64,000 nucleotides of DNA from Marinobacterium nitratireducens (GTDB lineage: Bacteria; Pseudomonadota; Gammaproteobacteria; Pseudomonadales; Balneatricaceae). The position numbers were made by a program, and so were the translations under genes. The notes under the pieces were generated by a model. The model worked only from the letters and a program-made list of their open reading frames with translations. It had not been told where the DNA came from and ran no database searches. Of this stretch, positions 26,508-36,996 are shown in pieces; positions within the stretch are counted from its first letter, which is position 1, and every line of letters starts with the position of its first letter. The DNA lies in assembly GCF_014645375.1 (NCBI RefSeq), contig NZ_BMLT01000014.1, positions 1 to 64,000 of the forward strand. Reading direction: 5' to 3'.

Positions 26508-27703
26508 TGAGCGAAACTGGGAACAAGAAAACACAGCAACGCGACCCCGAGATCATCGACGGGGAGGCCACCGAGGTCCCGTCCCCTGAGAAAGACAAGA
26601 CCTCCGGCAGCAAGCCCAAGGGCCCCGCCAGCGGCGGAGGCAACAAGAAAAACGACAAACCGCCAGCCGGCTGGCCCGGCAAGGTGGCGCTGGTGCTTTC
26701 GATTGTGGCGCTCGGCGGCGGCGCCGCGCTGGCCTGGCAGGGCTGGCAGTGGCGCGCTCAGTACGACGCGCAGATTCAGGATGTCGGCAGCCGCATCGAC
26801 CAGTCACAGGACGAAAGCAGCGACCGGATCGACGAGGCGCTTGGCAACGTCAAGCGGCAGCTCGACACGATCAGCAGCCAGGCCGAAGCCGACAAGCGCA
26901 ATATCGACGAACTGCAGCAACGCCTGACCCAGAGCATGCAGCAGGTGATGTCACAGCAGAACACCAGCCGCAAGGACTGGCTGATGGCCGAGGTCGAGTA
27001 CCTGCTGCGACTCGCCAACCAGCGGGTTCTGATGGAACAGACCCCTGTCGGCGCGCTGACGCTGCTCAAATCCGCCGACCAGATCCTCAGGGAAACCGAC
27101 GATGTCTCCATCTACGAGGTGCGCAAGGCGCTGGCCGCCGATATTGCCGCACTCGAGGCGGTTCCCCGACTCGACACCGAGGGCGCCTACCTGCAACTCG
27201 GCGCCCTCAGCGCCCAGATCGACAATCTGCGTCTGATTCCCGTCACCGAACAGCGCCAGCTGCCGGACCTGCTCAGCGACATCACGCCCGATGGTGTTTC
27301 CGAGTCCTGGAGCCAGGGCCTGGCGACCTCCTGGAACAACGCCATGGGCAAGCTCGAGCAGCTGGTGGTAATCCAGCATCGCGACGAGCCCGTCGAACCG
27401 TTGCTGTCGCCGGAAAACCACTTCTTCCTGCAGCAGAACCTGCACCTGATGCTCGAGCAGGCCCAGCTGGCCCTGCTGCAGCGCAAGCAGAACGCCTACG
27501 ACAGCGCACTGACCAAGGCCGAGAACTGGATCGACACCTATTTCGAGCCCCAGGACGCCACCACCAATGCCCTGCTGCGCGGTATCGCCGAACTCAAGCA
27601 GCTCGAGGTGGCGCCGGAACTGCCGGATATTTCAGGCTCCCTGAACGCCCTCAAGGCCTACCTGGAGCAGATGATCAAGCTGAAACAGGAAGGAGCCGCC
27701 TGA
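26507..27703 (+). CDS. hemX: HemX-like membrane protein
   Basis: The 398-residue protein has a charged cytoplasmic N-terminus, one membrane helix (about residues 49-72, with VALVLSIVALGGGAALAW) and a long periplasmic coiled-coil region. It was once called a uroporphyrinogen-III methylase, but it lacks methyltransferase motifs; the role in haem metabolism is not established. It is third in hemCDXY. Confidence 0.9.
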   Translation: MSETGNKKTQQRDPEIIDGEATEVPSPEKDKTSGSKPKGPASGGGNKKNDKPPAGWPGKVALVLSIVALGGGAALAWQGWQWRAQYDAQIQDVGSRIDQSQDESSDRIDEALGNVKRQLDTISSQAEADKRNIDELQQRLTQSMQQVMSQQNTSRKDWLMAEVEYLLRLANQRVLMEQTPVGALTLLKSADQILRETDDVSIYEVRKALAADIAALEAVPRLDTEGAYLQLGALSAQIDNLRLIPVTEQRQLPDLLSDITPDGVSESWSQGLATSWNNAMGKLEQLVVIQHRDEPVEPLLSPENHFFLQQNLHLMLEQAQLALLQRKQNAYDSALTKAENWIDTYFEPQDATTNALLRGIAELKQLEVAPELPDISGSLNALKAYLEQMIKLKQEGAA

Positions 27704-27704
27704 G

Positions 27705-28970
27705 ATGAAAAGACGCCTCCTTCTGCTGTTTATCGTACTGTTCGTCGGCGCCTGGGTCGGTGAGAAGATGGTTCAGGACCCGGGCTACGTTCTGGTCGCC
27801 TATGACAGCACCACCATCGAAACCAGCCTCTGGGTACTGCTGGTCATCGCCGTGCTGGCTTTCGGCCTCCTCCACCTGGCGCTGAACCTGCTGGCCCGGG
27901 CCCGCGTACCCACCACCCAGCTGCGCAACTGGAACGACCGCCGCGCCTCGCGCAGCGCTCAGCGCAAGACCCTGAAGGGACTCAACGCCCTGGCCGATGG
28001 CAACTGGTGGAAGGCCCAGCGCTATCTCGGTCAGGCTGCGCCCCGCGCCGAACTGCCCCTGATCAACTACCTGGGCGCAGCCCGCGCCGCCCAGGAGCAG
28101 GGTGATGCCAAGGCCGCCGACGAGCTGCACGAACAGGCACGCGCCAGAAACCCCGAAGCCGCGACCTCCATCGCCCTGAGTCAGGCGCAGATGCAGCTGG
28201 AGCGTGGCGACTTCAAGGCCTGCCGAGAAACGCTGGAGCCGCTGCGCCAGCGCGCGCCGAAGCATACCCAGGTCCTGCGTCTGCTGCAGGACTGCCTGCA
28301 GCAGCTCGGCGACTGGCAGGCCCTGAGCGAGCTGCTACCCGACCTGCGCAAGCACCAGGTACTGCCGACGGAACGACTGGAAACGCTCGAGCGCCGCTGC
28401 TACGACGAGTTGCTGCAGAACAGCCAGCTCCTGATGCCGGCCGAAGCCGACGACGCGACCCGCCTGCAGGCGCTCAACAAGACCTGGCAGACGGTTCCAT
28501 CGCGCCTGGGCAGCGACGAAGCGCTGATCCGTCAATACGTCGCACAGCTGGTGGCTCTGGGCGGCGAGTCCCGGGCGGAGCCTGTTCTGCGCGAGCAGAT
28601 CAACCGCAGCTGGAGCGACAGTCTGGTCAACCTGTACGGCCGCCTGCAGGGCGAGGACAGCCACAAGCAGCTCGAAAGCGCCAAGAAGTGGCTCAAGAGT
28701 CAGCCTGAGAACCCGGAGCTGCTGCTGGCACTGGGCCGGTTGTCGATGCGCAACCAGCATTGGGGCAAGGCCATCGACTACTTCGAACAAAGCATCGCAC
28801 GGCGCCCGTCCGCAGAGGCCTATGCCGAACTCTGCCGCCTGCTGCAGCACCTGGGCGAAAATGAGCGGGTGCTGGACATGCTTCAGGCCGGCGTTGAGGT
28901 ATCGGGCACGGGCCTGCCCAGCCTGCCGATGCCGGACAGCAACAAGGAAGAGTCCCCCGAACGGGCCTGA
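27705..28970 (+). CDS. hemY: HemY family TPR membrane protein
   Basis: The 421-residue protein starts with two membrane helices (about 4-20 and 40-66) and then helical TPR repeats, as in proteobacterial HemY. It is unrelated to the Bacillus protoporphyrinogen oxidase of the same name. The role is thought to be assembly of haem-synthesis enzymes at the membrane. The ATG lies one base after the hemX stop. No strong terminator follows, only a GGTTCGG-type dyad near 29000-29020. Confidence 0.92.
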   Translation: MKRRLLLLFIVLFVGAWVGEKMVQDPGYVLVAYDSTTIETSLWVLLVIAVLAFGLLHLALNLLARARVPTTQLRNWNDRRASRSAQRKTLKGLNALADGNWWKAQRYLGQAAPRAELPLINYLGAARAAQEQGDAKAADELHEQARARNPEAATSIALSQAQMQLERGDFKACRETLEPLRQRAPKHTQVLRLLQDCLQQLGDWQALSELLPDLRKHQVLPTERLETLERRCYDELLQNSQLLMPAEADDATRLQALNKTWQTVPSRLGSDEALIRQYVAQLVALGGESRAEPVLREQINRSWSDSLVNLYGRLQGEDSHKQLESAKKWLKSQPENPELLLALGRLSMRNQHWGKAIDYFEQSIARRPSAEAYAELCRLLQHLGENERVLDMLQAGVEVSGTGLPSLPMPDSNKEESPERA

Positions 28971-29114
28971 GCGGCATCGCCCGGACCGGCCACGGCAACC
29001 GAACCACCCACGGTTCGGTTGCCGACTCCTCCAGGGCTTCGGATTGGGACTTATCCGCAGGCTCTCTTATACTTCCAGTAGTCCATTTTCCCGGCCGATG
29101 CCGAGGAGGTTGTG

Positions 29115-29615
29115 ATGACTACTGTATCTGCAACGCTTACCCGCTACCTGGATAGCAAAACCCCGGGCTACGATCTGATCGAGCACGGCTACACCACATC
29201 GGCGGTTGCCTCCGCCTATGCGTCGCACCTGCCGCTGCGCGAAGTCGCCAAGGCCGTGGTCCTGCACGACCAGGATCACTACGTGATGGCCGTGATACCG
29301 GCCATGAACCGGCTGGTGGTCAGCGAAGTGGAACAACTGCTGGGACGGCGCCTGGTACTGGCGAAGGAATCCGAACTGGCACCGTTGTTTCGCGACTGCG
29401 AGCCCGGCGCCATACCCGCACTCGGGCAGCCGTTCGGGCTGGAGCTGGTGTGGGACGAAAGCCTGTCGGGCGATCGCGACATCTATATCGAGGCCGGCGA
29501 CCACCGTCACCTGGTGCACCTGAACCACGACCAGTTCATGGCGCTGATGCGCAACCGACGCCACGGCCCGATCAGCTGCGCACCGGAAGAAGTCTGGGAT
29601 CTCAATCGGCTTTAG
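29115..29615 (+). CDS. YbaK/aminoacyl-tRNA deacylase domain protein
   Basis: The 166-residue protein matches the YbaK/ProRS editing-domain family, which hydrolyses mischarged tRNA. KAVVLHDQDHYVMAVIPAMN contains the conserved Lys/beta-strand region, and PGAIPALGQPFGLELVWDE is the glycine-containing pocket motif. Substrate specificity cannot be read from the sequence. The ATG at 29115, 5 nt after AGGAGG, is preferred to the GTG at 29112. Confidence 0.85.
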   Translation: MTTVSATLTRYLDSKTPGYDLIEHGYTTSAVASAYASHLPLREVAKAVVLHDQDHYVMAVIPAMNRLVVSEVEQLLGRRLVLAKESELAPLFRDCEPGAIPALGQPFGLELVWDESLSGDRDIYIEAGDHRHLVHLNHDQFMALMRNRRHGPISCAPEEVWDLNRL

Positions 29616-30015
29616 CGCCGGATAAAACCCATGGTGGGTTACGATGCGCCCGAAATTCGTGCAATCCCGACGAGCCCTGTCCTGCGCGTCTAACCCACCC
29701 TACATCGGACACATCACCCGCAGGGTGGGTTAGATGCGCAACCCGCAAATACATCGCCCGGCAGCGGTCTGCACGCGCACCGTAACCCACCATGGGGTCT
29801 CGACCGGCACCGCTGTCGGATTGACCCATGTTGGGTTACGATGCGCCCGAAATTCGCGCAATCCCGACGCGCCCTGCCCCGCGCGTCTAACCCAACCTAC
29901 GTAGAACGGATCGCCCGTAGGTTGGGTCTAGGTCCGAAGGACCGTAACCCAACACAGGCCCAACCACCTGCCAACCGCAACCAAGCATCGACCAACACGG
30001 CCGCCAGATCGGCTA
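29616..30015. other. Repeat-filled intergenic region with no gene seen
   Basis: Four hundred bases between convergent genes hold two tandem copies of a palindromic unit at 29631 and 29829, exactly 198 bp apart. No RNA gene was recognised. Confidence 0.65.
29631..29960. repeat. TGGGTTACG palindrome family, two tandem units
   Basis: The first 73 bp of each unit (29631-29703 and 29829-29901) are about 90% identical, from TGGGTTACGATGCGCCCGAA to the CTAACCCAMCCTAC end. Each is followed by a second inverted element (29722-29800 and 29920-29958, the latter GTAGGTTGGGT to ACCCAAC). The outer words pair with each other. Related elements are at 41643-41714, 46201-46270, 56384-56457 and 56521-56556. 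Confidence 0.75.
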
Positions 30016-32091
30016 TCAGGTCAATTGCAGTTTTTCCATCACCTTGTCCGGCACCGGACTGTAGTGATCGAACTCCAGCGTGAACAGAGCCCGCCCCTGG
30101 GTCGCCGAGCGCAGGACGGTGGCGTAGCCGAACATCTCGGACAGCGGCACCATGCCCTGGATGTCGTGACTGCCGTCCGAGCGGGGCTCGGTGCTGCGCA
30201 CCTCGCAGCGACGCGCATTGAGTTGCCCGAGGACGTCGCCGAGATTTTCCTCGGGCGTCTCCACCTGCACCTTGCAGACCGGCTCGAGCAACCTGGGACC
30301 TGCCTGCCTTACCGCTTCCCTGAACGCCTGGGCCCCGGCGTTCTTGAACGCCAGTTCGCTGGAGTCGACCGGATGCGTCGAGCCATCGACCAGCACCACC
30401 TCGACATCGGTGATCTCCTGCCCGCCTATCAACCCGGACTGCGCCGCCTCGATAACGCCCTTCTCGACAGCGGGGATAAAGGCGCTGGGTATTACACCGC
30501 CTTTGATCCGCTGCGAGAAGACGACTCCCGAGCCCGGCTCGCCCGGCTTGAGATCGAGATAGACATGCCCGTACTGGCCGTGCCCGCCGCTCTGGTGCAC
30601 GTAGCGTCCCTCGACGCGGCTGACGGGTGCCAGCACCGTCTCCTTGTAGCTCACACGCGGCACACCGCTGCGCACCCGGACCTGGTGCTCGCGTTCGATA
30701 CGGTTGATCAGAATTTCGAGATGCAGCTCCCCCATCCCGGACAGAATCGTCTGGCCGCTGTCCTCGTCGACATGAACATGAAAGGTCGGATCTTCCTCCA
30801 TCAACTGATGCAGGGCACGATCGAGCTCGTCTCTGTCGCGGGTGGCGACCGGCTCGATGGCGATATTCAGGACCGGCTCCGGAAACTGGATCGATTCCAG
30901 CACCAATGGGTGGTCCAGCGCGCACAGGGTATCGCCGGTATGCGCATCCTTGAGCCCAACCACAGCGTCGATCTCGCCGGCGGGTATGCTGTCGATATCC
31001 TCGCGCCGGTCGGCAAACACCCGCACCAGACGCCCGATCCGCGTCTTGCGCCCGGTGCGAGGGTTGTATGCCTGGTCGCCGCTTTTGAGCTGTCCGGAAT
31101 ACACCCGCACATAGGCCATCTGCCCGGCATAGGGGTCGGTCACCGTCTTGAACACCAGTGCGCACAATGGCTCGTCGAGCTGCAGCGGCCAGTGCTCCTC
31201 CTCTCCGGTCTGCGGATGGTGCCCGACCACTTCCTTGCGATCCTCCGGCGATGGCAGCAAATCCACCACCGCATCGAGCAGCGGCTGAATACCGACATTG
31301 CGCAGGGCTGCGCCGCAGAGCACCGGATAGAGACGATTGTCGATGGTCGCCCGACGCAGGGCTGCGCCCCACTCCCCGGCTTCGATGGGCTCTTCACCCA
31401 GATAGCGCTCGAGCAGAGTGTCATCGGTTTCACAAATCGCCTCGAGCAGATTCGAGCGGGCGGCCTGCGCCCTCTCTCGCAGCGCCTCCGGGATCGGCTC
31501 GCGCTCCGGGCTGGCGCCCAGGTCGTCGCTCCAGCGGATCGCCTCCATTGTCATCAGGTCGATGACACCCGCGAAGTCGTGCTCCGCGCCCATCGGGATA
31601 TTGAGCGGTACCGGCTGCGCATGCAGGCGCTCGCGAATCGTCTGCAATGCATGGTCGAAATCGGCGCCGGTGCGGTCCATCTTGTTGATGAAGCAGATAC
31701 GCGGCACACGGTAACGCTCGGCCTGGCGCCAGACCGTCTCGCTCTGGGATTCGACGCCGTGAACGCCGTCGAACACCACCACACCGCCGTCGAGCACGCG
31801 CAGCGCGCGCTGCACCTCGGCGGTGAAGTCGATGTGTCCCGGGGTATCGATGATATTGATCTGGTGCTCGCGCCACTGGGTGGTGATGGCGGCGGATACG
31901 ATGGTGATACCGCGCTCACGCTCCTGCTCCATCCAGTCGGTGATGGTCGTGCCCTCGTCCACTGAACCGAGCTTGTGCGCAAAGCCGCTGTAAAACAGCA
32001 TGCGCTCGGTGGCCGTGGTCTTGCCCGCATCTATATGCGCGATGATGCCGATATTGCGAATCTTGTCAGGCGGGAAATGTCGCTTGTCCAT
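30016..32091 (-). CDS. Elongation factor G, stand-alone paralogue
   Basis: The 691-residue GTPase has all EF-G parts. The P-loop AHIDAGKTT is near residue 18, DTPGHIDF is G3 and [10 protein letters not shown] is G4; domain II, domain III ([10 protein letters not shown]), domain IV and a C-terminal domain V follow. EF-G moves tRNA and mRNA on the ribosome and helps recycle subunits. It is not next to rpsL-rpsG-tuf, so it is likely a second EF-G (FusA2 type) rather than the str-operon copy, which is outside this window. The start ATG has a spaced GGAG. It is slightly shorter than the typical 700 residues. Confidence 0.9.
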   Translation of the reverse strand: MDKRHFPPDKIRNIGIIAHIDAGKTTATERMLFYSGFAHKLGSVDEGTTITDWMEQERERGITIVSAAITTQWREHQINIIDTPGHIDFTAEVQRALRVLDGGVVVFDGVHGVESQSETVWRQAERYRVPRICFINKMDRTGADFDHALQTIRERLHAQPVPLNIPMGAEHDFAGVIDLMTMEAIRWSDDLGASPEREPIPEALRERAQAARSNLLEAICETDDTLLERYLGEEPIEAGEWGAALRRATIDNRLYPVLCGAALRNVGIQPLLDAVVDLLPSPEDRKEVVGHHPQTGEEEHWPLQLDEPLCALVFKTVTDPYAGQMAYVRVYSGQLKSGDQAYNPRTGRKTRIGRLVRVFADRREDIDSIPAGEIDAVVGLKDAHTGDTLCALDHPLVLESIQFPEPVLNIAIEPVATRDRDELDRALHQLMEEDPTFHVHVDEDSGQTILSGMGELHLEILINRIEREHQVRVRSGVPRVSYKETVLAPVSRVEGRYVHQSGGHGQYGHVYLDLKPGEPGSGVVFSQRIKGGVIPSAFIPAVEKGVIEAAQSGLIGGQEITDVEVVLVDGSTHPVDSSELAFKNAGAQAFREAVRQAGPRLLEPVCKVQVETPEENLGDVLGQLNARRCEVRSTEPRSDGSHDIQGMVPLSEMFGYATVLRSATQGRALFTLEFDHYSPVPDKVMEKLQLT

Positions 32092-32311
32092 GGTAAAGCT
32101 CCGGCGCTTGGAGGTTTCTGCGAACAGGCCCCGATGCCGTTTGGCCGGCAGACGCAGGGTTCAAGCCCGGCGAGGCCAGCCGGGGGTCGTTCGCAGGCCC
32201 TCTAAGCTTAGGGCACGCCGGGAAAAGAACACGGCATTAGACGGATGAGGAATTCACTCTTGGGCAACGCTCATGGCAAGGCCGCACGGCTCTGCCTAGA
32301 CTGAATACATG

Positions 32312-32331
32312 GGAGGTCGGATTCGACCTCC
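32312..32331 (+). promoter_or_regulatory. Hairpin in the ydcH leader
   Basis: GGAGGTCG-GATT-CGACCTCC forms a perfect 8-bp stem with a four-base loop about 37 nt before the ydcH start. A TAGACT box near 32297, with TGGCAA 17 nt upstream, may be the promoter. Confidence 0.5.
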
Positions 32332-32368
32332 TGCGGCACGAACCGGGCTAACCGATGGAGTGCGCTCT

Positions 32369-32602
32369 ATGTCCGACATTAACCATAGTCTCTACAACGA
32401 CTTTCCCCAGTATGCCGACCGCATCCGGCAGCTGAAGCATGAAGACGAAAACTTTGCCAGACTGGCCAGTGAATACCATAAGCTCGACCACAGCGTACGC
32501 GGTCTCGAGATGCGCAACATTCCCACCTCGGATGAAAATTTTGAGCAGATGAAGTTACGCCGGGTACAGCTGAAGGACCAGATACTGCGTATGCTGCAGT
32601 AG
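32369..32602 (+). CDS. YdcH family (DUF465) small protein
   Basis: The 77-residue protein matches the DUF465/YdcH family of short helical hairpin proteins. NDFPQYADRIRQLKHEDENF and the C-terminal LKDQILRML are characteristic. The function is unknown. The frame is open 20 codons upstream, but MSDINHS at 32369 with TGGAG before it is the family start. A strong terminator follows. Confidence 0.88.
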   Translation: MSDINHSLYNDFPQYADRIRQLKHEDENFARLASEYHKLDHSVRGLEMRNIPTSDENFEQMKLRRVQLKDQILRMLQ

Positions 32603-32668
32603 TGCCCGAACCTGTCCGTTCCGACTGCTGTTGAACCGCCTGAGTCCCAGGCCCCGGAATCGCCGCCC

Positions 32669-32702
32669 AAAACAAAAGCCGCCCTCGAGCGGCTTTTGTT
32701 TT
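32669..32702. terminator. Bidirectional terminator between ydcH and fre
   Basis: AACAAAAGCCGC and GCGGCTTTTGTT form a 12-bp stem with A and T runs on both sides, serving the convergent ydcH and fre genes. Confidence 0.85.
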
Positions 32703-32727
32703 GCAATGCGAGGCGCGCCGGCCGAGG

Positions 32728-33471
32728 TTAACCTTTACCCGGGCGCGGCGCGTAGGCGAATACATCGGAGTGCAGCTGCGACTCGACCATCCCGTGCGCC
32801 TCACAGGCATCCAGCAGCGCATAAACCATGGCCGGCGAGCCGCTGGCGTAGATCTGGGTGTCCTCGAAGTGATCCAGATCCTCGAGAATGGCCTGCGGCA
32901 GCACTCCGGTACGACCGATCCAGTCCGGCGACAATTCCGGCTCGCTGACAACCGGCACAAAATGGACATTGGCGTGTTCCCGCGCCCACTGCTCCGGCAA
33001 CGCCAGGTGATAGAGGTCACGGGCATCCCGCGCGCCCCAGTAGATGCGGATGTGGTTCATCACCTGGTTCGCCAGCAGATGCTCGACCATGCTCTTGATC
33101 TGCGAGAAACCGGTGCTGGCAGCGGCGAACACCAGCCGGCTCTCGGGCGCCAGACCCGAGGCGTCGAGCCAGCAATTGCCCTTGGGCAGCTCCAGTTCGA
33201 CCGTCTTGTTGTGCTGCAGGTAATCCATGACCGCGCAGGACATTTCGCTATCCGGCATGCGCCGGATGTGCAGTTCCAGATCACGCCCCTGATCAGGCGC
33301 CGAGGCGATGGAAAAGGAGGCTTTCCTGCCGTCCGGCAGGAACAGGTCCAGATACTGCCCGGCATGGAAGTTCACCGCCTCGGTCCCGGCGGCCGGCAGG
33401 TGCAGGCGGACGCGGTAGACATCGGAGGTGAGCACCTCGACCGAGGTAATATCGGAGTTCAGCTTTTTCAC
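32728..33471 (-). CDS. fre: NAD(P)H-flavin reductase
   Basis: The 247-residue enzyme reduces free flavins with NAD(P)H. It has the ferredoxin-reductase fold, with an N-terminal FAD/flavin domain (FHAGQYLDLFLPDG, ASFSIASAP) and a C-terminal nucleotide domain (FAAASTGFSQIKSMVEHLL, IYWGARDARDLY, YASGSPAMVYAL). The start is taken as GTG at 33469-33471, preceded by GGAGAGG at good spacing; an ATG 11 codons earlier is possible. Downstream of ubiD, a common position for fre, where the reduced flavin may feed UbiX or ubiquinone synthesis. Confidence 0.9.
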   Translation of the reverse strand: MKKLNSDITSVEVLTSDVYRVRLHLPAAGTEAVNFHAGQYLDLFLPDGRKASFSIASAPDQGRDLELHIRRMPDSEMSCAVMDYLQHNKTVELELPKGNCWLDASGLAPESRLVFAAASTGFSQIKSMVEHLLANQVMNHIRIYWGARDARDLYHLALPEQWAREHANVHFVPVVSEPELSPDWIGRTGVLPQAILEDLDHFEDTQIYASGSPAMVYALLDACEAHGMVESQLHSDVFAYAPRPGKG

Positions 33472-33559
33472 GGATACCTCTCCAGGGAGCTTCAATCCCT
33501 TCATCTTGAATCTGATAGCTATCGAGCAGCGGTGTGCCGCTGCGGACCAGCGCTGGCGG

Positions 33560-35044
33560 CTAACGGCCCTCGAAAATCCCCAGGCTGTCCCAGATTTCAT
33601 CGACCCGCCGCTTCACGGCATCGTCCATTCGGATCGGCTCGCCCCACTCGCGGCTGGTCTCGCCGGGCCACTTGTTCGTGGCGTCCATTCCCATCTTGGA
33701 GCCAAGCCCCGATACCGGCGACGCGAAGTCGAGGTAATCAATCGGGGTATTGTCGATCATGACGGTGTCGCGCTGGGGGTCCATGCGGGTGGTGATCGCC
33801 CAGATGACATCCTTCCAGTCCCGGGCATCGACGTCATCGTCGCAGACGATGACGAACTTGGTGTACATGAACTGACGCAGGAACGACCAGACACCGAGCA
33901 TGACCCTCTTGGCGTGCCCCGGATACTGCTTTTTCATCGTCACCACGGCCATCCGGTACGAACAGCCCTCCGGCGGCAGATAGAAGTCCACGATCTCCGG
34001 GAACTGCTTCTGCAGAATCGGCACGAACACCTCGTTCAGGGCCACGCCGAGAATCGCCGGTTCATCCGGCGGCCGGCCGGTGTAGGTGCTGTGATAGATC
34101 GGCCGGTTACGGTGAGTTATGCGCTCTACGGTAAACACCGGAAAACGGTCCACCTCATTATAGTAGCCGGTGTGATCGCCAAAGGGCCCCTCGTCGGCCA
34201 TCTCGTCGGGATCGATATAACCCTCGAGGATGAACTCCGCGCTCGCCGGCACCTGCAGATCGCTGCCCAGACACTTCACCAGTTCGGTCTTGCCGCCGCG
34301 CAGCAAGCCCGCAAACGCATACTCGGACAGGGTATCCGGTACCGGCGTGACAGCGCCGAGAATGGTCGCCGGATCCGCGCCCAGCGCAACCGCCACCGGG
34401 AACGGCTCGCCCGGGTGCTGCTCTTTCCACTCGCGGAAATCCAGCGCACCGCCGCGGTGAGCCAGCCAGCGCATGATCAGCTTGTTGCGGCCAATCAACT
34501 GCTGGCGGTAGATGCCGAGGTTCTGCCGGGGCTTGTTCGGCCCCCGGGTGATCACCAGCGGCCAGGTCACCAGCGGGCCGGCATCGCCGGGCCAGCAGGT
34601 CTGGATGGGCAGCCGGTAGAGGTCGACGTCGTCGCCCTCCAGAACATGGGTCTGGCAGGGCGCGCTTTTCACCACCTTGGGCCCCATATTGAGTACCTGC
34701 CTGAAGATCGGCAGCTTCTCCCAGGCATCCTTCATTCCCTTGGGCGGCTCCGGCTCCTTGAGCTGAGCCAGCAGCTTGCCAACCTCGCGCAGTGCCGTGA
34801 CCGACTCCTCGCCCATGCCCAGCGCGACCCGCTCCGGGGTGCCGAACAGGTTGGCCAGTACCGGATGGTCATAACCTTTGGGATTCTCGAACAGCAACGC
34901 CGGCCCGCCGGCCCGCAGCGTGCGGTCGCAGATCTCGGTCATTTCGAGGTTGGGATCGATGGCTTCCCTGATGCGCTTGAGCTCGCCGCGCGACTCGAGC
35001 ATGGCGATGAAGTCGCGCAGATCCTTGTATTTGGGTGAGGACAT
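33560..35044 (-). CDS. ubiD: 4-hydroxy-3-polyprenylbenzoate decarboxylase
   Basis: The 494-residue enzyme removes the carboxyl group from the prenylated ubiquinone precursor, using prenylated FMN made by UbiX. The N-terminal [20 protein letters not shown] and internal [20 protein letters not shown], with the catalytic Glu residues, are characteristic. It lies between rho and fre on the same strand. Confidence 0.96.
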   Translation of the reverse strand: MSSPKYKDLRDFIAMLESRGELKRIREAIDPNLEMTEICDRTLRAGGPALLFENPKGYDHPVLANLFGTPERVALGMGEESVTALREVGKLLAQLKEPEPPKGMKDAWEKLPIFRQVLNMGPKVVKSAPCQTHVLEGDDVDLYRLPIQTCWPGDAGPLVTWPLVITRGPNKPRQNLGIYRQQLIGRNKLIMRWLAHRGGALDFREWKEQHPGEPFPVAVALGADPATILGAVTPVPDTLSEYAFAGLLRGGKTELVKCLGSDLQVPASAEFILEGYIDPDEMADEGPFGDHTGYYNEVDRFPVFTVERITHRNRPIYHSTYTGRPPDEPAILGVALNEVFVPILQKQFPEIVDFYLPPEGCSYRMAVVTMKKQYPGHAKRVMLGVWSFLRQFMYTKFVIVCDDDVDARDWKDVIWAITTRMDPQRDTVMIDNTPIDYLDFASPVSGLGSKMGMDATNKWPGETSREWGEPIRMDDAVKRRVDEIWDSLGIFEGR

Positions 35045-35084
35045 AGACGTTGGCGCGCCGCAGGACGACGCTTTCCGGTTTAGG

Positions 35085-35146
35085 GTTACAGGTAACGGGT
35101 GACGGGTAACACGTCACTTGTCACATGTAACATGTCACTTTTCACC
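35085..35146. repeat. Degenerate GTGAC/GTCAC heptad repeats
   Basis: Words of about seven bases (GTTACAG, GTAACGG, GTGACGG, GTAACAC) are followed by inverted ones (GTCACTT, GTCACAT, GTAACAT, GTCACTT). The stretch lies between ubiD and the rho terminator and could fold as a loose hairpin. It is a decayed relative of the perfect GGTGACG array at 38824-38878. Confidence 0.6.
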
Positions 35147-35152
35147 CATCAT

Positions 35153-35182
35153 AAAAAAGGGTAAGCAGCTGCTCACCCTTTC
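35153..35182 (-). terminator. Intrinsic terminator of rho
   Basis: On the minus strand AAGGGTGAGCAGCTGCTTACCCTT folds into a long stem followed by a T run, directly after the rho stop. Confidence 0.85.
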
Positions 35183-35200
35183 TCATTGCCGATTAAACCA

Positions 35201-36460
35201 TCAGGCCCGTTTCATCGACAGGAAGAACTCGTTGTTGGTCTTGAAGTCCTTGAGTTTGTCGATAACGAATTCGGTAGCGGCGGTGTCTTCCATCGGGTCC
35301 AGCAGGCGACGCAGGATCCACATGCGCTGCATCTCCTCCTCGGTCGCCAGCAGGTCTTCACGACGGGTGCCGGAGCGGCGGATGTTGATCGCCGGGAAGA
35401 TGCGCTTCTCGGCCACCTTGCGGTCCAGGTGTACCTCGGAGTTACCGGTACCCTTGAACTCCTCGTAGATCACCTCGTCCATCTTGGAGCCGGTATCGAC
35501 CAGGGCAGTGGCGATGATGGTCAGGCTGCCGCCCTCCTCGATATTTCGCGCAGCACCGAAGAAACGCTTCGGACGCTCCAGCGCGTGGGCGTCGACACCA
35601 CCGGTCAGCACCTTGCCCGAAGACGGGATCACGGTGTTGTAGGCGCGGGCGAGACGGGTGATGGAGTCGAGCAGAATGACGACGTCTTTCTTGTGCTCGG
35701 TCAGGCGCTTGGCCTTTTCCAGCACCATTTCGGCGACCTGGACGTGGCGTGACGGCGGTTCGTCGAACGTCGAGGCAACCACTTCACCGCGAACGGTGCG
35801 CTGCATCTCGGTGACTTCCTCGGGACGCTCGTCGATCAGCAGCACGATCAGGTGGCATTCCGGGTTGTTGCGGGTGATGCTGTTGGCGATGTTCTGCAGC
35901 ATCAGCGTCTTACCGGCCTTCGGCGGCGACACGATCAGGGCGCGCTGCCCCTTGCCCATCGGGCAGACCAGGTCGATGACGCGTGCGGTCAGGTCCTCGG
36001 TACTGCCGTTGCCGATTTCCATACGCAGGCGCTGCTGCGGGAACAGCGGCGTCAGGTTTTCGAACAGAATCTTGTTCTTGGCGTTTTCCGGCTTATCGTA
36101 GTTGATCTCGTTGACCTTGAGCAACGCGAAGTAGCGTTCGCCGTCCTTGGGCGGTCGAATCTTACCGGAAATGGTATCGCCGGTGCGGAGGTTGAAGCGG
36201 CGGATCTGGCTGGGGGAAACGTAAATGTCGTCAGGGCCGGCAAGGTAGGAAGAGTCTGCGGAGCGGAGGAAGCCGAAGCCGTCCTGCAAAATTTCCAGCA
36301 CGCCATCTCCGTAGATATCCTCACCGCTCTTGGCGTGCTTCTTCAGAATGGCGAAGATCACGTCCTGTTTGCGGGAGCGGGCAAGATTGTCCATGCCCAT
36401 ATCTTTCGCGATTTCCAGAAGCTCCGGAACGCTTTTTGTTTTCAGCTCGGTAAGATTCAT
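35201..36460 (-). CDS. rho: Transcription termination factor Rho
   Basis: The 419-residue protein is the same length as E. coli Rho. It is a hexameric RNA helicase that ends transcription. The N-terminal [18 protein letters not shown] is followed by an RNA-binding cold-shock-like domain (DGFGFLRS) and the ATPase with Walker [12 protein letters not shown], Walker [14 protein letters not shown], the Q-loop and the R-loop [16 protein letters not shown] at 36458-36460 is the family start rather than the TTG seven codons upstream. It lies downstream of trxA, as usual. Confidence 0.97.
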   Translation of the reverse strand: MNLTELKTKSVPELLEIAKDMGMDNLARSRKQDVIFAILKKHAKSGEDIYGDGVLEILQDGFGFLRSADSSYLAGPDDIYVSPSQIRRFNLRTGDTISGKIRPPKDGERYFALLKVNEINYDKPENAKNKILFENLTPLFPQQRLRMEIGNGSTEDLTARVIDLVCPMGKGQRALIVSPPKAGKTLMLQNIANSITRNNPECHLIVLLIDERPEEVTEMQRTVRGEVVASTFDEPPSRHVQVAEMVLEKAKRLTEHKKDVVILLDSITRLARAYNTVIPSSGKVLTGGVDAHALERPKRFFGAARNIEEGGSLTIIATALVDTGSKMDEVIYEEFKGTGNSEVHLDRKVAEKRIFPAINIRRSGTRREDLLATEEEMQRMWILRRLLDPMEDTAATEFVIDKLKDFKTNNEFFLSMKRA

Positions 36461-36669
36461 ATGCTTTGGAAAAGGGGTCAAGGAGACCGTTGAGGGTGGA
36501 AAACGGGAGAAAATCAGGAATATCGACTGGGATTCGGAAGCTTGTCAGGGGGGCGACAAGTACCCAGCAGTCGCAAACAATATAAAGGCTTGAATCGCGA
36601 CTGTCCAGACTGGAGGGAAAGAAAATACCCGGCCGGGGGTGGACGGCTTCCTTCCCTCCTCTCCTGTTA

Positions 36670-36996
36670 TCAGAGGTTGGCGTCGATGAAGGCCGCCAGC
36701 TGAGACTTCGACAGGGCACCGACCTTGGTGGCTTCGACGTTACCGCCCTTGAACAGCATCAGGGTCGGGATACCGCGAATACCGAATTTCGGCGGAGTCT
36801 CATTATTCTCATCGATGTTGAGCTTGCAGACTTTCAGCTTGCCTTCGTAATCCTTGGCAATCTCTTCCAGCACCGGGGCAATCATCTTGCAGGGACCGCA
36901 CCACTCAGCCCAGTAATCAACCAGTACCGCGCTCTCTGCTTTGAGCACTTCCTCTTCGAAAGATGCATCGGTGACGTTAACGATGTTTTCGCTCAT
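36670..36996 (-). CDS. trxA: Thioredoxin 1
   Basis: The 108-residue disulfide reductase has the active site WCGPCK, the cis-Pro loop [11 protein letters not shown] and the usual length. It reduces cytoplasmic disulfides and supplies electrons to ribonucleotide reductase. It precedes rho and is divergent from ppx; the pair trxA-rho is highly conserved. A TATCAT box near 37116 may be its -10. Confidence 0.97.
   Translation of the reverse strand: MSENIVNVTDASFEEEVLKAESAVLVDYWAEWCGPCKMIAPVLEEIAKDYEGKLKVCKLNIDENNETPPKFGIRGIPTLMLFKGGNVEATKVGALSKSQLAAFIDANL

Noticed and set aside
30025..31965. A 646-codon plus-strand frame opposite EF-G
   Set aside because: It is a mirror frame produced by high GC third positions over the EF-G gene; the translation has no family features and EF-G is unmistakable.
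30016..32091. A tetracycline ribosome-protection protein
   Set aside because: The length and domain motifs fit EF-G itself; nothing specific to TetM/TetO was seen.
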